NCBI GenBank assembly: GCA_021811325.1
Contig: JAJZPE010000007.1
Location: 1 to 44,686, forward strand
DNA: 44,686 bases
Direction of reading: 5' to 3'
Source of the DNA: Bacillota bacterium
Lineage (GTDB): Bacteria > Bacillota > Sulfobacillia > JAJYWN01 > JAJZPE01
A program made the position numbers and the translations under genes. How positions within the stretch are numbered: the first letter of the stretch is position 1; the number at the start of each line of letters is the position of its first letter. This document shows positions 1 through 8,032 of this stretch, piece after piece. The notes beneath the pieces are model-generated. The model did not search any database, had not been told where the DNA came from, and worked only from the letters and a program-made list of their open reading frames with translations.

Positions 1-59
1 GGGCTGGGAAGGCCAGGGCTTCTCTCTCGCAGCGGCGTTCGCGCGCCTTCAGTCCGGTG

Positions 60-596
60 TCACTTCCCGGGCGGGGTCTGGTTGACCGGAGCCTGGTTCC
101 ACGGGCACTGGCCGTTGAAGCCGTTCCCGGGACCGCGGCCCCGGGCGTTGCCGTGCGGGCCGAGGTTCAGCCCGCACTGCCCGGCGTTGTCTGGACGGCC
201 GACGGCCGTCCGGCTGAGATTGGCGGTGACGTTGTCCTTCATGACCTCGATCGCCTTGTCCGCCTGGGCCTGGGTGATTCGGCCGGCCTTGACCAGCGAG
301 TCGAGCTGGGCCTGGCGGTCGGCGATCACCGTGTTGACCAGGGTGGCCAGGTCGACGCCCCTGGCGGCGGCGATGTCGACCATCGACTCACCCGCCTGAC
401 GCTGGGCGGCGATGTCGCTCGTGGTCATCCCGAGCAGCTTGGCAACGGAGTTGATGGCCGGGCCGCCGAAGCCGGCGAAGCCACGGCCCGCGCCCTGGGC
501 TTTCCAGGGGCTGGCCAGCGCGGGGACGGCGGCCATGGTCAGACCGAGGACGACCGCGCCGGCGATGGCCGCGGCGAGCCACTTGTGCTTGCGCAT
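60..596 (-). CDS. Small secreted protein, DUF2680/YckD-like
   Basis: Predicted exported protein of 178 residues. Residues 1-29 form a signal peptide: basic MRKHKW, a hydrophobic core, and a likely cut after ALA. The middle region (about 50-130) is helical and contains VKAGRITQAQADKAIE, which resembles the 'G-I-T-Q-E-Q-A-D' helices of DUF2680/YckD-type secreted proteins. The last 45 residues are rich in Gly, Asn and Pro with two cysteines. The ATG follows an AGGAGGTG ribosome binding site at good spacing. It lies downstream of pfkA on the same strand, 139 bases away. Function is not known; the family match is from pattern only. Confidence 0.6.
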   Translation of the reverse strand: MRKHKWLAAAIAGAVVLGLTMAAVPALASPWKAQGAGRGFAGFGGPAINSVAKLLGMTTSDIAAQRQAGESMVDIAAARGVDLATLVNTVIADRQAQLDSLVKAGRITQAQADKAIEVMKDNVTANLSRTAVGRPDNAGQCGLNLGPHGNARGRGPGNGFNGQCPWNQAPVNQTPPGK

Positions 597-735
597 CTGC
601 TTGCACCTCCTGTCGTTTGATTGCGGGAGCGCTTGAACGCTACCGACACTCTTAATCTAACAGGAGGTCGTCAAGGAACGCCGAACGACTTGTTAAGAAT
701 TCGTCAAGACGCGGAAAGGCGGCGCGGAAGACGGC
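597..735. other. Intergenic region between pfkA and the secreted protein
   Basis: AT-richer stretch (about 640-710) that probably holds the promoter of the secreted protein. On the minus strand TTGACG occurs twice and TTAACA and TTAAG motifs lie nearby, but no well-spaced -35/-10 pair is convincing. No terminator hairpin is seen after pfkA. Confidence 0.35.
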
Positions 736-1848
736 TCATTCCCCGTCGCCGAAGCTGACGCCGACGGCCCTGGCCGCGGCGATGAGGTCGCTGTCGATGG
801 GCACGCGGCGCAGCGTGCCGACGGCCTCGTCCAACGGCACGGAGACGATGCTCTGACCCCTCAGGGCGACCATCTCACCGAACCGCTCCTCCTGGACGAG
901 CCGGACGGCGGCCGTGCCGTAGCGGGTGGCGAGGATGCGGTCGAAGGGCGTCGGCGAGCCGCCGCGCTGCAGGTGCCCGAGGACGATGACCCGCGTCTCC
1001 ATCTTGGTCATCTCTTCGAGCTCCCGGCCGACCTGCGCGCCGATGCCGCCGAGGCGGATCGGGTCCGGGCTGAGCGGGTCGACCTTGTGCACGACCATCT
1101 GGCCGCCGACCGGGGCCGCCCCCTCGGCCACCACGACGATGCTGAACCTCTTGCCGTAGGCCCGCCGCTCCTTGATCTTGTCGACGACCTTCCAGATCTT
1201 GAAGGGGACCTCGGGGATGAGGATGACGTCGGCCCCGCCGGCCAGGCCGGCCTCGAGGGCGATCCAGCCCGCATACCGCCCCATCAGCTCGAGGACCATG
1301 ATCCGGTGGTGCGACTCGGCCGTGCTGTGCAGCCGGTCGAGGGCCTCAGTCGCGGTTACCAGGGCGGTATCGAAACCGAAGGTGACGTCGGTAGCCGAGA
1401 GGTCGTTGTCGATGGTCTTGGGGACCCCGACGATGTTGACTCCCTTGCGGGAAAGGTCGCGGGCGATGGACAGAGTGCCGTCACCGCCGATGACGATCAT
1501 GGCATTGATGCCGTGGTCGGCCAGGTTGGCGATGGCCCCGTTGGAGACGTCGCGAAAGACCGTCTCCCCGGCCACCTCCACGGGATAGCGGAAGGGGTTG
1601 TCGCGGTTGGACGTCCCGAGGATGGTCCCACCTCGGGGCAACAGCCCGGAGACGTCCTTGAGGGCCAGGTGCCGCAGGCGGTTCTCAATCAGCCCCTTGA
1701 AACCGTCCTCGATGCCGACGACGTCCATGCCGGCTGATCCGGCGGACTTGACAACGGCGCGGATGACGGCGTTCAGCCCGGGGCAGTCGCCGCCGCCGGT
1801 GAGGACACCGATGATGCGTTTCTTCTCCGTACCTTGCGGGGTGGCCAT
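736..1848 (-). CDS. pfkA: 6-phosphofructokinase, group III (mixed-substrate) type
   Basis: Cytoplasmic glycolytic kinase converting fructose 6-phosphate to fructose 1,6-bisphosphate. The 370-residue protein has the phosphoryl-donor loop GGGDCPG (18-24), the GGDGT loop (121-125), the catalytic PKTIDND motif (143-149) and MGRYAGW. Classical bacterial ATP enzymes have Gly before TIDND; here it is Lys144, as in pyrophosphate and 'mixed-substrate' enzymes. The GGDGT glycine (Gly124), rather than the Asp of PPi enzymes, favours ATP. This Gly/Lys combination is known from actinobacterial ATP-PFKs. A GGAGGT site precedes the ATG at 7 bases. It is third in the serS operon, 28 bases after the PHP gene. 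Confidence 0.93.
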   Translation of the reverse strand: MATPQGTEKKRIIGVLTGGGDCPGLNAVIRAVVKSAGSAGMDVVGIEDGFKGLIENRLRHLALKDVSGLLPRGGTILGTSNRDNPFRYPVEVAGETVFRDVSNGAIANLADHGINAMIVIGGDGTLSIARDLSRKGVNIVGVPKTIDNDLSATDVTFGFDTALVTATEALDRLHSTAESHHRIMVLELMGRYAGWIALEAGLAGGADVILIPEVPFKIWKVVDKIKERRAYGKRFSIVVVAEGAAPVGGQMVVHKVDPLSPDPIRLGGIGAQVGRELEEMTKMETRVIVLGHLQRGGSPTPFDRILATRYGTAAVRLVQEERFGEMVALRGQSIVSVPLDEAVGTLRRVPIDSDLIAAARAVGVSFGDGE

Positions 1849-1876
1849 GCTGTGACCTCCGATGTCGACCTTGGAC

Positions 1877-2710
1877 TCAGCGCCGGCGCTTGCCCTTCGG
1901 GACGTACATCCGGCCGGCCGGGAGGCCGAGCTTCTCGGCCATCTCCCGGCAGTAGTCGATCTCGCCGACGGTGCCGCGGGTGTGCCCGTCGCTGCCGAAC
2001 GAGAAAGTCGCCCCGAGTTCGAGGGCCCGCTGCAGGAAGTCTTCCCGAGGCACCCGCCACAGGCCGCTGATCTCGATCGCCACGCCCCGGTCGACGGCGA
2101 GCTTGATGAAGGCCTCGGCCCAGTCGGGCGGGACCTCCCGCTCGACCACGGGGAGAAGGGTGCAGTGGCCGAGGATGGCGATGGGCCAGTCGTCGAGGCC
2201 TTTCTTGAAGGCGGCCAGGGCGGCGTCGAGGAAGCGGACGCGGTCGGCGAAAGCCGCCGGCGGCTCGTACCTGTCCTGCAGGCCCAGCCGGTGGTTGAAG
2301 TACTCGATGAACGGGTGGTACCGGCCGTCCAGCTCCAGCCCGTGAAGGCTGCCGATGAGGTAGTCGGCCTGCTCGAGGACGCGGAGGGGCCAGGTCAGGG
2401 GCACCCCCAGGTCGATCTCGAGCCCGCGGAACAACCCGTTGCGGTCGGCGGCCGCGTAGTAGATGGCGAAATCGGCGGCCGACCGGAGCTGTCCGTGGAG
2501 CAGGGCGTGGTCGGCCAGTCCGACCGCGAGGCCCTTGGCCTTGCCGACGGCGGCCACGCCGTCCGGGGCCAACTGGCCGTCGGAGAAGGTCGAGTGGTTG
2601 TGCAGGTCGTAGGCGAACGGGGATGGCTCCGGGGGCTTCTCCTTGGGCGGCGCCCCGCCCTCGGCCCTGGTCTCGCCCGCGCCTGCGGCCGCGGCTGCGG
2701 CCGCGGTCAT
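1877..2710 (-). CDS. PHP-domain phosphoesterase (histidinol-phosphatase-like)
   Basis: Probable metal-dependent hydrolase of the PHP superfamily, 277 residues, cytoplasmic. The first metal motif DLHNHSTFSDG sits at 35-45 (His37, His39, Asp44). Later candidate ligands are in GLADHA, SLHG, ILGHC and, near the C-terminus, FGSDGHT. The first 30 residues are low-complexity (Ala run, then Pro/Glu/Lys). The substrate cannot be read: relatives include histidinol phosphatase HisK and 3',5'-nucleoside-bisphosphate phosphatases. The ATG overlaps the serS stop codon (ATGA) and its AGGAGG lies inside the serS end, so it is translationally coupled to serS. A longer in-frame extension back to 2980 would lie within serS and is rejected. 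Confidence 0.85.
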   Translation of the reverse strand: MTAAAAAAAGAGETRAEGGAPPKEKPPEPSPFAYDLHNHSTFSDGQLAPDGVAAVGKAKGLAVGLADHALLHGQLRSAADFAIYYAAADRNGLFRGLEIDLGVPLTWPLRVLEQADYLIGSLHGLELDGRYHPFIEYFNHRLGLQDRYEPPAAFADRVRFLDAALAAFKKGLDDWPIAILGHCTLLPVVEREVPPDWAEAFIKLAVDRGVAIEISGLWRVPREDFLQRALELGATFSFGSDGHTRGTVGEIDYCREMAEKLGLPAGRMYVPKGKRRR

Positions 2711-3987
2711 GACCTGGCCTCCTTGGGCCGGATGACTTCGAGCCCGCCCATGTACGGCCGGAGAGCCTCGGGAATGACCACGCTGCCATCGGCCTGCTGG
2801 TAGTTCTCGAGGATCGGGATGAGGATGCGCGGGCTGGCCAGGGCCGTGTTGTTCAGGGTATGGCCGTAGCGGACCTTGCCTTCCTTGTCGCGATAACGGA
2901 TCATCGACCGCCGCGCCTGGAACTCGTGGATGGTCGAGCAGGAATGGGTCTCGCCGTAGCCGTCGCGGCCCGGCATCCACGTCTCGATGTCGTGCTTGCG
3001 CACCTGGGGCCGTCCGAGGTCGCCGCCGCAGACGTAGACGACGCGGTACGGCAGGCCCAGGGCCTGGACCAGTTCCTCCGAGTTGCTCAGCAGGAAGTCG
3101 TGTTGGCGCCGGGACTCCTCGACGTCGTTGCGGCAGATGATGACCTGCTCGATCTTGTAGAACTGGTGGACGCGGTAGAGGCCGCGGGTGTCCTTGCCGG
3201 CGGCCCCCGCCTCCCGGCGGAAGCAGGCCGAGAACCCGGCGTAGTGCTTGGGCAGCTCAGCCTGGTCGAGGATCTCCCCGGCGTGGTAGGCGACCAGCGA
3301 GACCTCGGCCGTGCCGATCAGGTCCTGCCCGGTGTCGACGGTATAGACGCTGTCCTCGCCGCCCGGGAGGAAGCCGCCGCCGACCATCGCTTCCGGTTTC
3401 ACCAGCATCGGCACGTTCATCGGGACGAAGCCCTTCTTCACCAGGTGGTCCATGGCCCAGCGCAAGAGGGCCGTCTCGAGGAGCGCCCCTTCGTTCTTCA
3501 GGAAGTAACTGCGGCTGCCCCCGACCCTGGAGCCGCGGGCGAAGTCGATTATGTCGAGCTTCTCGCCAAGGGCGACGTGGTCGAGCGGTTCGAAGTCGAA
3601 CTTCCGGGGCTCACCCCAGCGCTTGACCTCGAGGTTGTCCTTGTCGTCGACCCCGTCGGGGACATCGTCCGCCGGCACGTTCGGGACCTGTAGCATCAGG
3701 GCCTCGAACTCCTTCTCCAGCCGCGCCAGCTCGGGCTCCATCTCCTTGAGCTCCTTGTCGACCTGGCGCATGGCGGCCACGGCGGCCTGCCGTTCCTCGG
3801 CGGCGAGGCCGGGAATCTCCTTGGACCGCCGGTTCTTCTCGGCCCGCAGGTCTTCCACCCGGCGCTGCGTCTCGCGCCGCTGCCGGTCGACCTCGAGAAG
3901 CCCATCGATGTCGGCCTGGAATCGCTTCTTGGCCGCTCCCCGCTTGACCTCCTCCGGATGCTCCCGAATGTAGGCGATGTCCAGCAC
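2707..3987 (-). CDS. serS: Serine--tRNA ligase
   Basis: Charges tRNA-Ser with serine; class II synthetase, 426 residues. The N-terminal MLDIAYIREHPEEV is the usual SerRS start, followed by a long Glu/Arg/Lys-rich antiparallel coiled coil (about 25-105). Motif 2 is seen in GFSACFRREAGA, a further active-site segment in THSCSTIHEFQARR, and motif 3 in the NNTALASPRILIPILENYQ region. I place the start at the GTG at 3987 because GGAGGGG ends about six bases upstream. The in-frame GTG at 3993 directly abuts that site. It follows a serine T-box leader and is the first gene of a serS-PHP-pfkA operon. Confidence 0.96.
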   Translation of the reverse strand: MLDIAYIREHPEEVKRGAAKKRFQADIDGLLEVDRQRRETQRRVEDLRAEKNRRSKEIPGLAAEERQAAVAAMRQVDKELKEMEPELARLEKEFEALMLQVPNVPADDVPDGVDDKDNLEVKRWGEPRKFDFEPLDHVALGEKLDIIDFARGSRVGGSRSYFLKNEGALLETALLRWAMDHLVKKGFVPMNVPMLVKPEAMVGGGFLPGGEDSVYTVDTGQDLIGTAEVSLVAYHAGEILDQAELPKHYAGFSACFRREAGAAGKDTRGLYRVHQFYKIEQVIICRNDVEESRRQHDFLLSNSEELVQALGLPYRVVYVCGGDLGRPQVRKHDIETWMPGRDGYGETHSCSTIHEFQARRSMIRYRDKEGKVRYGHTLNNTALASPRILIPILENYQQADGSVVIPEALRPYMGGLEVIRPKEARS

Positions 3988-4265
3988 GTCCACCCCTCCA
4001 AAACAAATTCCCGCCCCACGGCCACATGGCCGCTAGGGGCGGGGCTGTTTCCCGCGGTGCCACCCTGTTTCAGCCGGTCGCCGGCCCGCGCGTGGTGGGA
4101 CGGGGCTGACCGGCCCTCGCTCCGGCGCTAACGGGCCGGGCCCGTGCGGCTTTCGCCGCTTCCTCCAGGGTGGATTCGGCCTGATGCGCCGGCTCGCACC
4201 AACCGCCGGCTCTCTGCGGGTCCAGGCTTACTTGGCCCTTTCCTTGGAAGACCAATCACAATGCG
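3988..4265 (-). promoter_or_regulatory. T-box leader of serS (tRNA-Ser sensing)
   Basis: Minus-strand leader with all T-box hallmarks. The stem I distal part contains GAGAGCCGGCGGTTGGTG. The specifier loop holds TCC (Ser codon, 4172-4174) followed by A. The T-box core GGGTGGCACCGCGGG is at 4051-4065. It ends in a terminator: CCCGCCCC (4036-4043) pairs with GGGGCGGG (4010-4017), followed by AATTTGTTTT. Uncharged tRNA-Ser should stabilise the antiterminator and allow reading into serS, the PHP gene and pfkA. Confidence 0.95.
4003..4043 (-). terminator. Conditional terminator of the serS T-box
   Basis: GC-rich stem CCCGCCCC / GGGGCGGG enclosing a GCGGCC/GGCCGT inner helix, followed on the minus strand by a T-rich run ending near 4000. 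It overlaps the antiterminator side of the T-box core, as expected for the alternative fold. Confidence 0.9.
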
Positions 4266-4270
4266 GCAAT

Positions 4271-4299
4271 ATCATACCACGCCGTCTCGGGCTTGGCAA
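4271..4299 (-). promoter_or_regulatory. Sigma-A promoter of the serS operon
   Basis: On the minus strand TTGCCA (4294-4299), 17-base spacer, TATGAT (4271-4276), with TGG just before the -10 (extended -10). Transcription should begin near 4264, just ahead of T-box stem I. Confidence 0.85.
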
Positions 4300-4337
4300 G
4301 CCGAGGCGCGCCCCGCCACGGCCGGTCCGCTCGGACC

Positions 4338-5513
4338 TTACAGGCAGAGCATTTCGGCCACTCTGGTAAAGATCTTCTCGGTGGCCATGATGTCGTCGAC
4401 TGAAGCCCATTCGTCGGCCGTGTGGGCCTGCCGGATGGAGCCGCTGCCGAAGACGAAGGCGTCCTTGTTCCCCGTGCGGTAGGAGACGATGGAGGCGTCG
4501 GTATAGCCCCGGAGGCCGCGGGGTTCGGGCCGCCCGCCCAGAACCTCCTGGTAGGCGTCGGTCAAGGCCTTGTAGAGCGGCGAGTCCCGGTCGCTCTCGA
4601 CCGGCGGCCGGTCGATGTTTATCTGCCGGACCTCGGCCGTCAGGCCGGGGAGGATGCTGGGGGCCGTGGCGGCCACACCCCGCAGCAGGTCGGTGACACT
4701 CTTGACGGTCATCGGCGGGACCGCCCGGACGTCGATCTCCACCCGGCAGCGGTCCGGGACCACGTTGGTCTTGACCCCACCCTCGATGACGCTGAAGGTC
4801 ACCGTGGGCCCGCCGGTCAGGGGATGCGAATACGGCAGTTCGGCGAAGCGCCGCTTGATCTCCCCGATCAGTTCGGCCGCGCCGTAGACGGCGTCGACGC
4901 CCACCTCCGGCGAACCGGCGTGGGACATCTTGCCCCTGGTGGCCAGCTCGAACCACATGACCCCCTTGTGGGCGACGATGACCTCCATCCCGGTCCCGTC
5001 CGGGGCGATGATCAGGGTGTCCTGGCCCACCGTCCCGTCGGCCAGGAGGCCGATGGCCCCAAGCATGTGCGTGCCTTCCTCGTCGGCGGTGGCGCAGACG
5101 AGGAGGTCCCGCTTGAGCGGTCGCCCGCTCCGGGCGATGTTCCGGGCGGCCACCATCGAGGCGGCCAGGCCGCTCTTCATGTCGGCCGAGCCGCGCCCAT
5201 AGAGGCGGCCGTCCTTGATCACCCCGGCGAAGGGGTCGACGGTCCACCCGCTCCCGACCGGGACGGTGTCCATGTGCCCCAGGAAGGCCAGGGCCGGAAC
5301 GGCCGGGCCGCCGCTCCGCGGGATGCGGGCGATGACGTTGGGACGGCCCGGCGCGGCCGCGATCACTTTCACGTCGGAAATCCCGTTCTCCTTGAACCAC
5401 TGGGCGACGAAGGCCGCCACTTCGGCCTCCGTATGCCCGGGGTTCTCGCTGTTGATGGCGATGAGCCGCCTGGTGAGGGCGACGACTTCCGAGTCGGCAC
5501 CGGTATGAGCCAT
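4338..5513 (-). CDS. M20 metallopeptidase, ArgE/DapE family (island copy 4)
   Basis: Predicted cytoplasmic dinuclear zinc amidohydrolase, 391 residues, which would cleave an N-acyl or peptide bond. Metal and catalytic residues: His80-Met-Asp82 in GHMDTVP, Asp111 in GRGSADMK, the acid pair Glu145-Glu146 in ADEEG, Asp172 in APDGTG, and His364 in QAHTADE. Position 172 is Asp where the paralogue at 11638-12786 has Glu; both occur in M20 enzymes. The lid domain (about 180-300) ends in QINIDRPPVE, shared with that paralogue. It is the last gene of the island, 37 bases after livF. The family includes acetylornithine deacetylase and desuccinylases; with no arg or dap neighbours I do not assign those roles. 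Confidence 0.88.
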   Translation of the reverse strand: MAHTGADSEVVALTRRLIAINSENPGHTEAEVAAFVAQWFKENGISDVKVIAAAPGRPNVIARIPRSGGPAVPALAFLGHMDTVPVGSGWTVDPFAGVIKDGRLYGRGSADMKSGLAASMVAARNIARSGRPLKRDLLVCATADEEGTHMLGAIGLLADGTVGQDTLIIAPDGTGMEVIVAHKGVMWFELATRGKMSHAGSPEVGVDAVYGAAELIGEIKRRFAELPYSHPLTGGPTVTFSVIEGGVKTNVVPDRCRVEIDVRAVPPMTVKSVTDLLRGVAATAPSILPGLTAEVRQINIDRPPVESDRDSPLYKALTDAYQEVLGGRPEPRGLRGYTDASIVSYRTGNKDAFVFGSGSIRQAHTADEWASVDDIMATEKIFTRVAEMLCL

Positions 5514-5550
5514 GGCTTGGACGATAGCCTCCCTTGTTGGGACTCCGGCC

Positions 5551-6261
5551 TCAGGCGCCCAGGTAGGCGTTCTTGACCTTTTCGTTCTGCAGGAGTTCTT
5601 TCGGCGAGCCCTCGAGGGCGATCTTGCCGGTCTCCAAGACGTAGGCCCGGGTGGCCACGTTGAGGGCCATCCGCGCGTTCTGCTCGACCAGGAGGATGCT
5701 CGTCCCGGTCTTCTGGATCTCGCTGATGGTCTTGAAGACCTGGCTCACCAGGAGCGGGGCCAGACCGATGGACGGCTCGTCGAGCATGAGCAACTTGGGC
5801 CGGCTCATGATGCCGCGGGCGGTGGCCAGCATCTGCTGCTCGCCGCCGCTGAGCGACCAGGCCAGCTGGTTCTGCCGTTCCTTCAGGCGCGGGAAGAGGG
5901 CGAACACCTTGTCCAGGTCGGCGTCGATCTTCATCCCCCGCCGCCGCCAGCTGACCGTGCCCATCTGCAGGTTCTCGAAGACGGTCAGGCCCGGGAAGAC
6001 GCCGCGGTCCTCGGGGACGAGGGCCAGCCCCATGGGGACGATGCGGTCGGTCGGCAAGGCCTCGATGCGCTGGCCGTTGAACTCGATGGTCCCCGCGAAC
6101 GGGTGGTACATCCCGACGACCGTCTTGAGGATGGACGACTTGCCCGCGCCGTTGGCCCCGAGGAGGGTGACGACCTCGCCTTCCTCGACCTTGAGGGAGA
6201 CGTCGAAGAGGGCCTGGGCCGCGCCGTAGGCGAGGGAGACACCGTTAACCGATAGCAGCAT
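5551..6261 (-). CDS. livF: HAAT-type ABC transporter ATP-binding protein LivF
   Basis: One of two ATPases energising a branched-chain amino acid/amide-type uptake system at the inner face of the membrane. The 236-residue protein has Walker A GANGAGKSS (35-43), signature LSGGEQQ, Walker B LLMLDEPSIGLAP and the family-typical C-terminus ending in AYLGA. The ATG has GGAGGG six bases upstream, inside the end of livG, and the two genes overlap by 17 bases. The real substrate of the transporter may be an amide or acyl compound rather than Leu/Ile/Val, given the neighbouring hydrolases. Confidence 0.95.
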   Translation of the reverse strand: MLLSVNGVSLAYGAAQALFDVSLKVEEGEVVTLLGANGAGKSSILKTVVGMYHPFAGTIEFNGQRIEALPTDRIVPMGLALVPEDRGVFPGLTVFENLQMGTVSWRRRGMKIDADLDKVFALFPRLKERQNQLAWSLSGGEQQMLATARGIMSRPKLLMLDEPSIGLAPLLVSQVFKTISEIQKTGTSILLVEQNARMALNVATRAYVLETGKIALEGSPKELLQNEKVKNAYLGA

Positions 6262-7024
6262 TGTCTTCCCTCCTCCCCAGGTAGGCCTCGATGACGGCGT
6301 CGTTGTTCCGGATCTCTTCAGGGACGCCGTCGGCGATCTTGAGACCGAAGTTCATGACGGCGATCCGCTTGGCCAGCGCCATGACCACCGGCATGTGGTG
6401 TTCGATGAGCAGGATGCTGACGCCGGACTGGTTGATCCGCCTGATCACGTCGACCAGCCATTCCTTCTCGGACGGGTTCATGCCGGCCGCCGGCTCGTCC
6501 AGGATCAGCAGCTTCGGCTCGGTGGCCAGGGCCCGGGCCATCTCCAGGACCCGTTGCCGGCCCAGGGTCAGGCTCTTCCCCGGCTGATCCTTGAACGGCT
6601 TCAGTTCGACCAGTTCCAGGAGCTCCTCGGCCCGCTTGCGGAGTCCGGCTTCCTCCCTGGCGAGCCTCGGCGAGTTCAGGATGACATCGGTGAGGTTGGT
6701 CTTGCTCCGCGAATAAAAGCCCACCATCACGTTCTCGAGCACCGACAGGGTCCCGAAGAGACGGATGGTCTGGAAAGTCCGGCTGACGTGGAGATGGGAG
6801 ATGGTGTGCGCCGGCAGGTTGGTGATGTTCCGGCCTTCCAGCTTGATCTCACCCCCATCGGTGCGGTAGACGCCGCTGACCAGGTTGACCAGGGTGCTCT
6901 TGCCGGAGCCGTTCGGCCCGATGAGGCCGCGGATCTCGCCCGGTTCGATGGTCACGTCGACCTCGTTGACGGCCACGAGGCCGCCGAAGCGCTTGCTGAC
7001 CCGGGTCACTTCAAGCAGTGCCAA
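6245..7024 (-). CDS. livG: HAAT-type ABC transporter ATP-binding protein LivG
   Basis: Second ATPase of the importer, 259 residues. Walker A GPNGSGKST lies near residue 37. The signature region reads LTLGRQRVLEMARAL, the variant usual for LivG. Walker B is LLILDEPAAGMNPSE, and the C-terminus matches the longer LivG class (about 255-260 residues). The start is TTG at 7024, chosen because AGAGGTGA lies about seven bases upstream within the end of livM. It is translated between livM and livF in one operon. Confidence 0.95.
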   Translation of the reverse strand: MALLEVTRVSKRFGGLVAVNEVDVTIEPGEIRGLIGPNGSGKSTLVNLVSGVYRTDGGEIKLEGRNITNLPAHTISHLHVSRTFQTIRLFGTLSVLENVMVGFYSRSKTNLTDVILNSPRLAREEAGLRKRAEELLELVELKPFKDQPGKSLTLGRQRVLEMARALATEPKLLILDEPAAGMNPSEKEWLVDVIRRINQSGVSILLIEHHMPVVMALAKRIAVMNFGLKIADGVPEEIRNNDAVIEAYLGRREDNAAIG

Positions 7025-7030
7025 GCTCGA

Positions 7031-8032
7031 TCACCTCTTTCCCGCGGACGTCTGGGCCGCCGGCGCGCGCCGCCCGGCGGCGAAACGCGAGCGGACCTTG
7101 TCCCACAAGCTGATCACACCGCCCGGGAGGAACAGGACGATGAGCAGGATGCCAAGACCATACATGGCCATGTAGTAATCCTTCAGGAAGCGCAGCCACT
7201 CCGGCAGGAAGGTGAGCAAGAAGGCCCCGATGATGACGCCGGGGATCGAGCCGCGTCCGCCGACCATGACCATGGTCAGGACGCGGGCCGACTCCTCGAA
7301 GGTGAAGGTGCCGGGGTCGACGTAGCGCATCAGGAAGGCGTAGAGCGTGCCGGCCACGCCGCCGAAGGCCGCCCCGAGGACGAAGGCCAGCACCTTATGG
7401 TAGTAGGTGTTGATGCCGAGGGCCCGGGCGGCGACCTCGCTACCGCGGACGGCTTCGAAGGCCCGTCCCAGTTTCGAGACGCGGATGCGGTTGGCGACGT
7501 AGACCATGATGACGAGCAGGGTCAGGGACAGGTGGTAGTAGGACCAGTGGGTCTTCAAGACCAGGGGCCCGATGCTGGCGTACTTGATGCCGGAGAGCCC
7601 GAGGGCGCCGCCGGTCACCGGGGTCCAGTTCTGGAAGATGAGCCGCATGATCTCGCCGAAGGCGATGGTCATGAAGGCCAGGTAATGTCCGCCGATGCGG
7701 ATCGTGGGGAGGCCGACCATCAGCCCGAAGAGCATGGCCACGACCACCGCCCCGATGAGGGCCAGCGGGAAGGGGAGCCCGAGCTTGACTGCCAGGATGC
7801 CGCTGGTGTAGGCCCCGATGCCGGAGAAGGCCAGCGACGCCAGATTGAGCATGCCGGTCATCCCGAAGACGACGTTCAGGCCGAGGGCCAGGATGACGAA
7901 GATGATCGCCATGTTCAGGAGGAACATGATGTACGGCGAAGAGACCACCTGGGGGAGGACCAGCAGCGCCACCAGGCCGATGAGGTACCAGAGATACGAG
8001 CGCATGAACCGCAAGGTCATTCCCCCTCTCAC
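7031..8032 (-). CDS. livM: HAAT-type ABC transporter permease LivM
   Basis: Integral membrane permease with about nine hydrophobic segments, 333 residues from the GTG at 8032. It carries the family EAA-like region around GRAFEAVRGSEVAARALGI and the conserved ALGLNVVFGMTGMLNLA segment near the N-terminus. It overlaps livH by four bases (GTGA). The start is uncertain: GTG 8032 fits coupling to livH, while TTG 8014 lies seven bases after AGGGGG and would give a slightly shorter protein. The C-terminus (AGRRAPAAQTSAGKR) is a polar tail. It pairs with LivH to form the channel. Confidence 0.92.
   Translation of the reverse strand: MRGGMTLRFMRSYLWYLIGLVALLVLPQVVSSPYIMFLLNMAIIFVILALGLNVVFGMTGMLNLASLAFSGIGAYTSGILAVKLGLPFPLALIGAVVVAMLFGLMVGLPTIRIGGHYLAFMTIAFGEIMRLIFQNWTPVTGGALGLSGIKYASIGPLVLKTHWSYYHLSLTLLVIMVYVANRIRVSKLGRAFEAVRGSEVAARALGINTYYHKVLAFVLGAAFGGVAGTLYAFLMRYVDPGTFTFEESARVLTMVMVGGRGSIPGVIIGAFLLTFLPEWLRFLKDYYMAMYGLGILLIVLFLPGGVISLWDKVRSRFAAGRRAPAAQTSAGKR

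Noticed and set aside
1877-2980. A longer version of the PHP protein
   Set aside because: The added 90 codons lie inside serS in another frame; the ATG overlapping the serS stop has an AGGAGG site.
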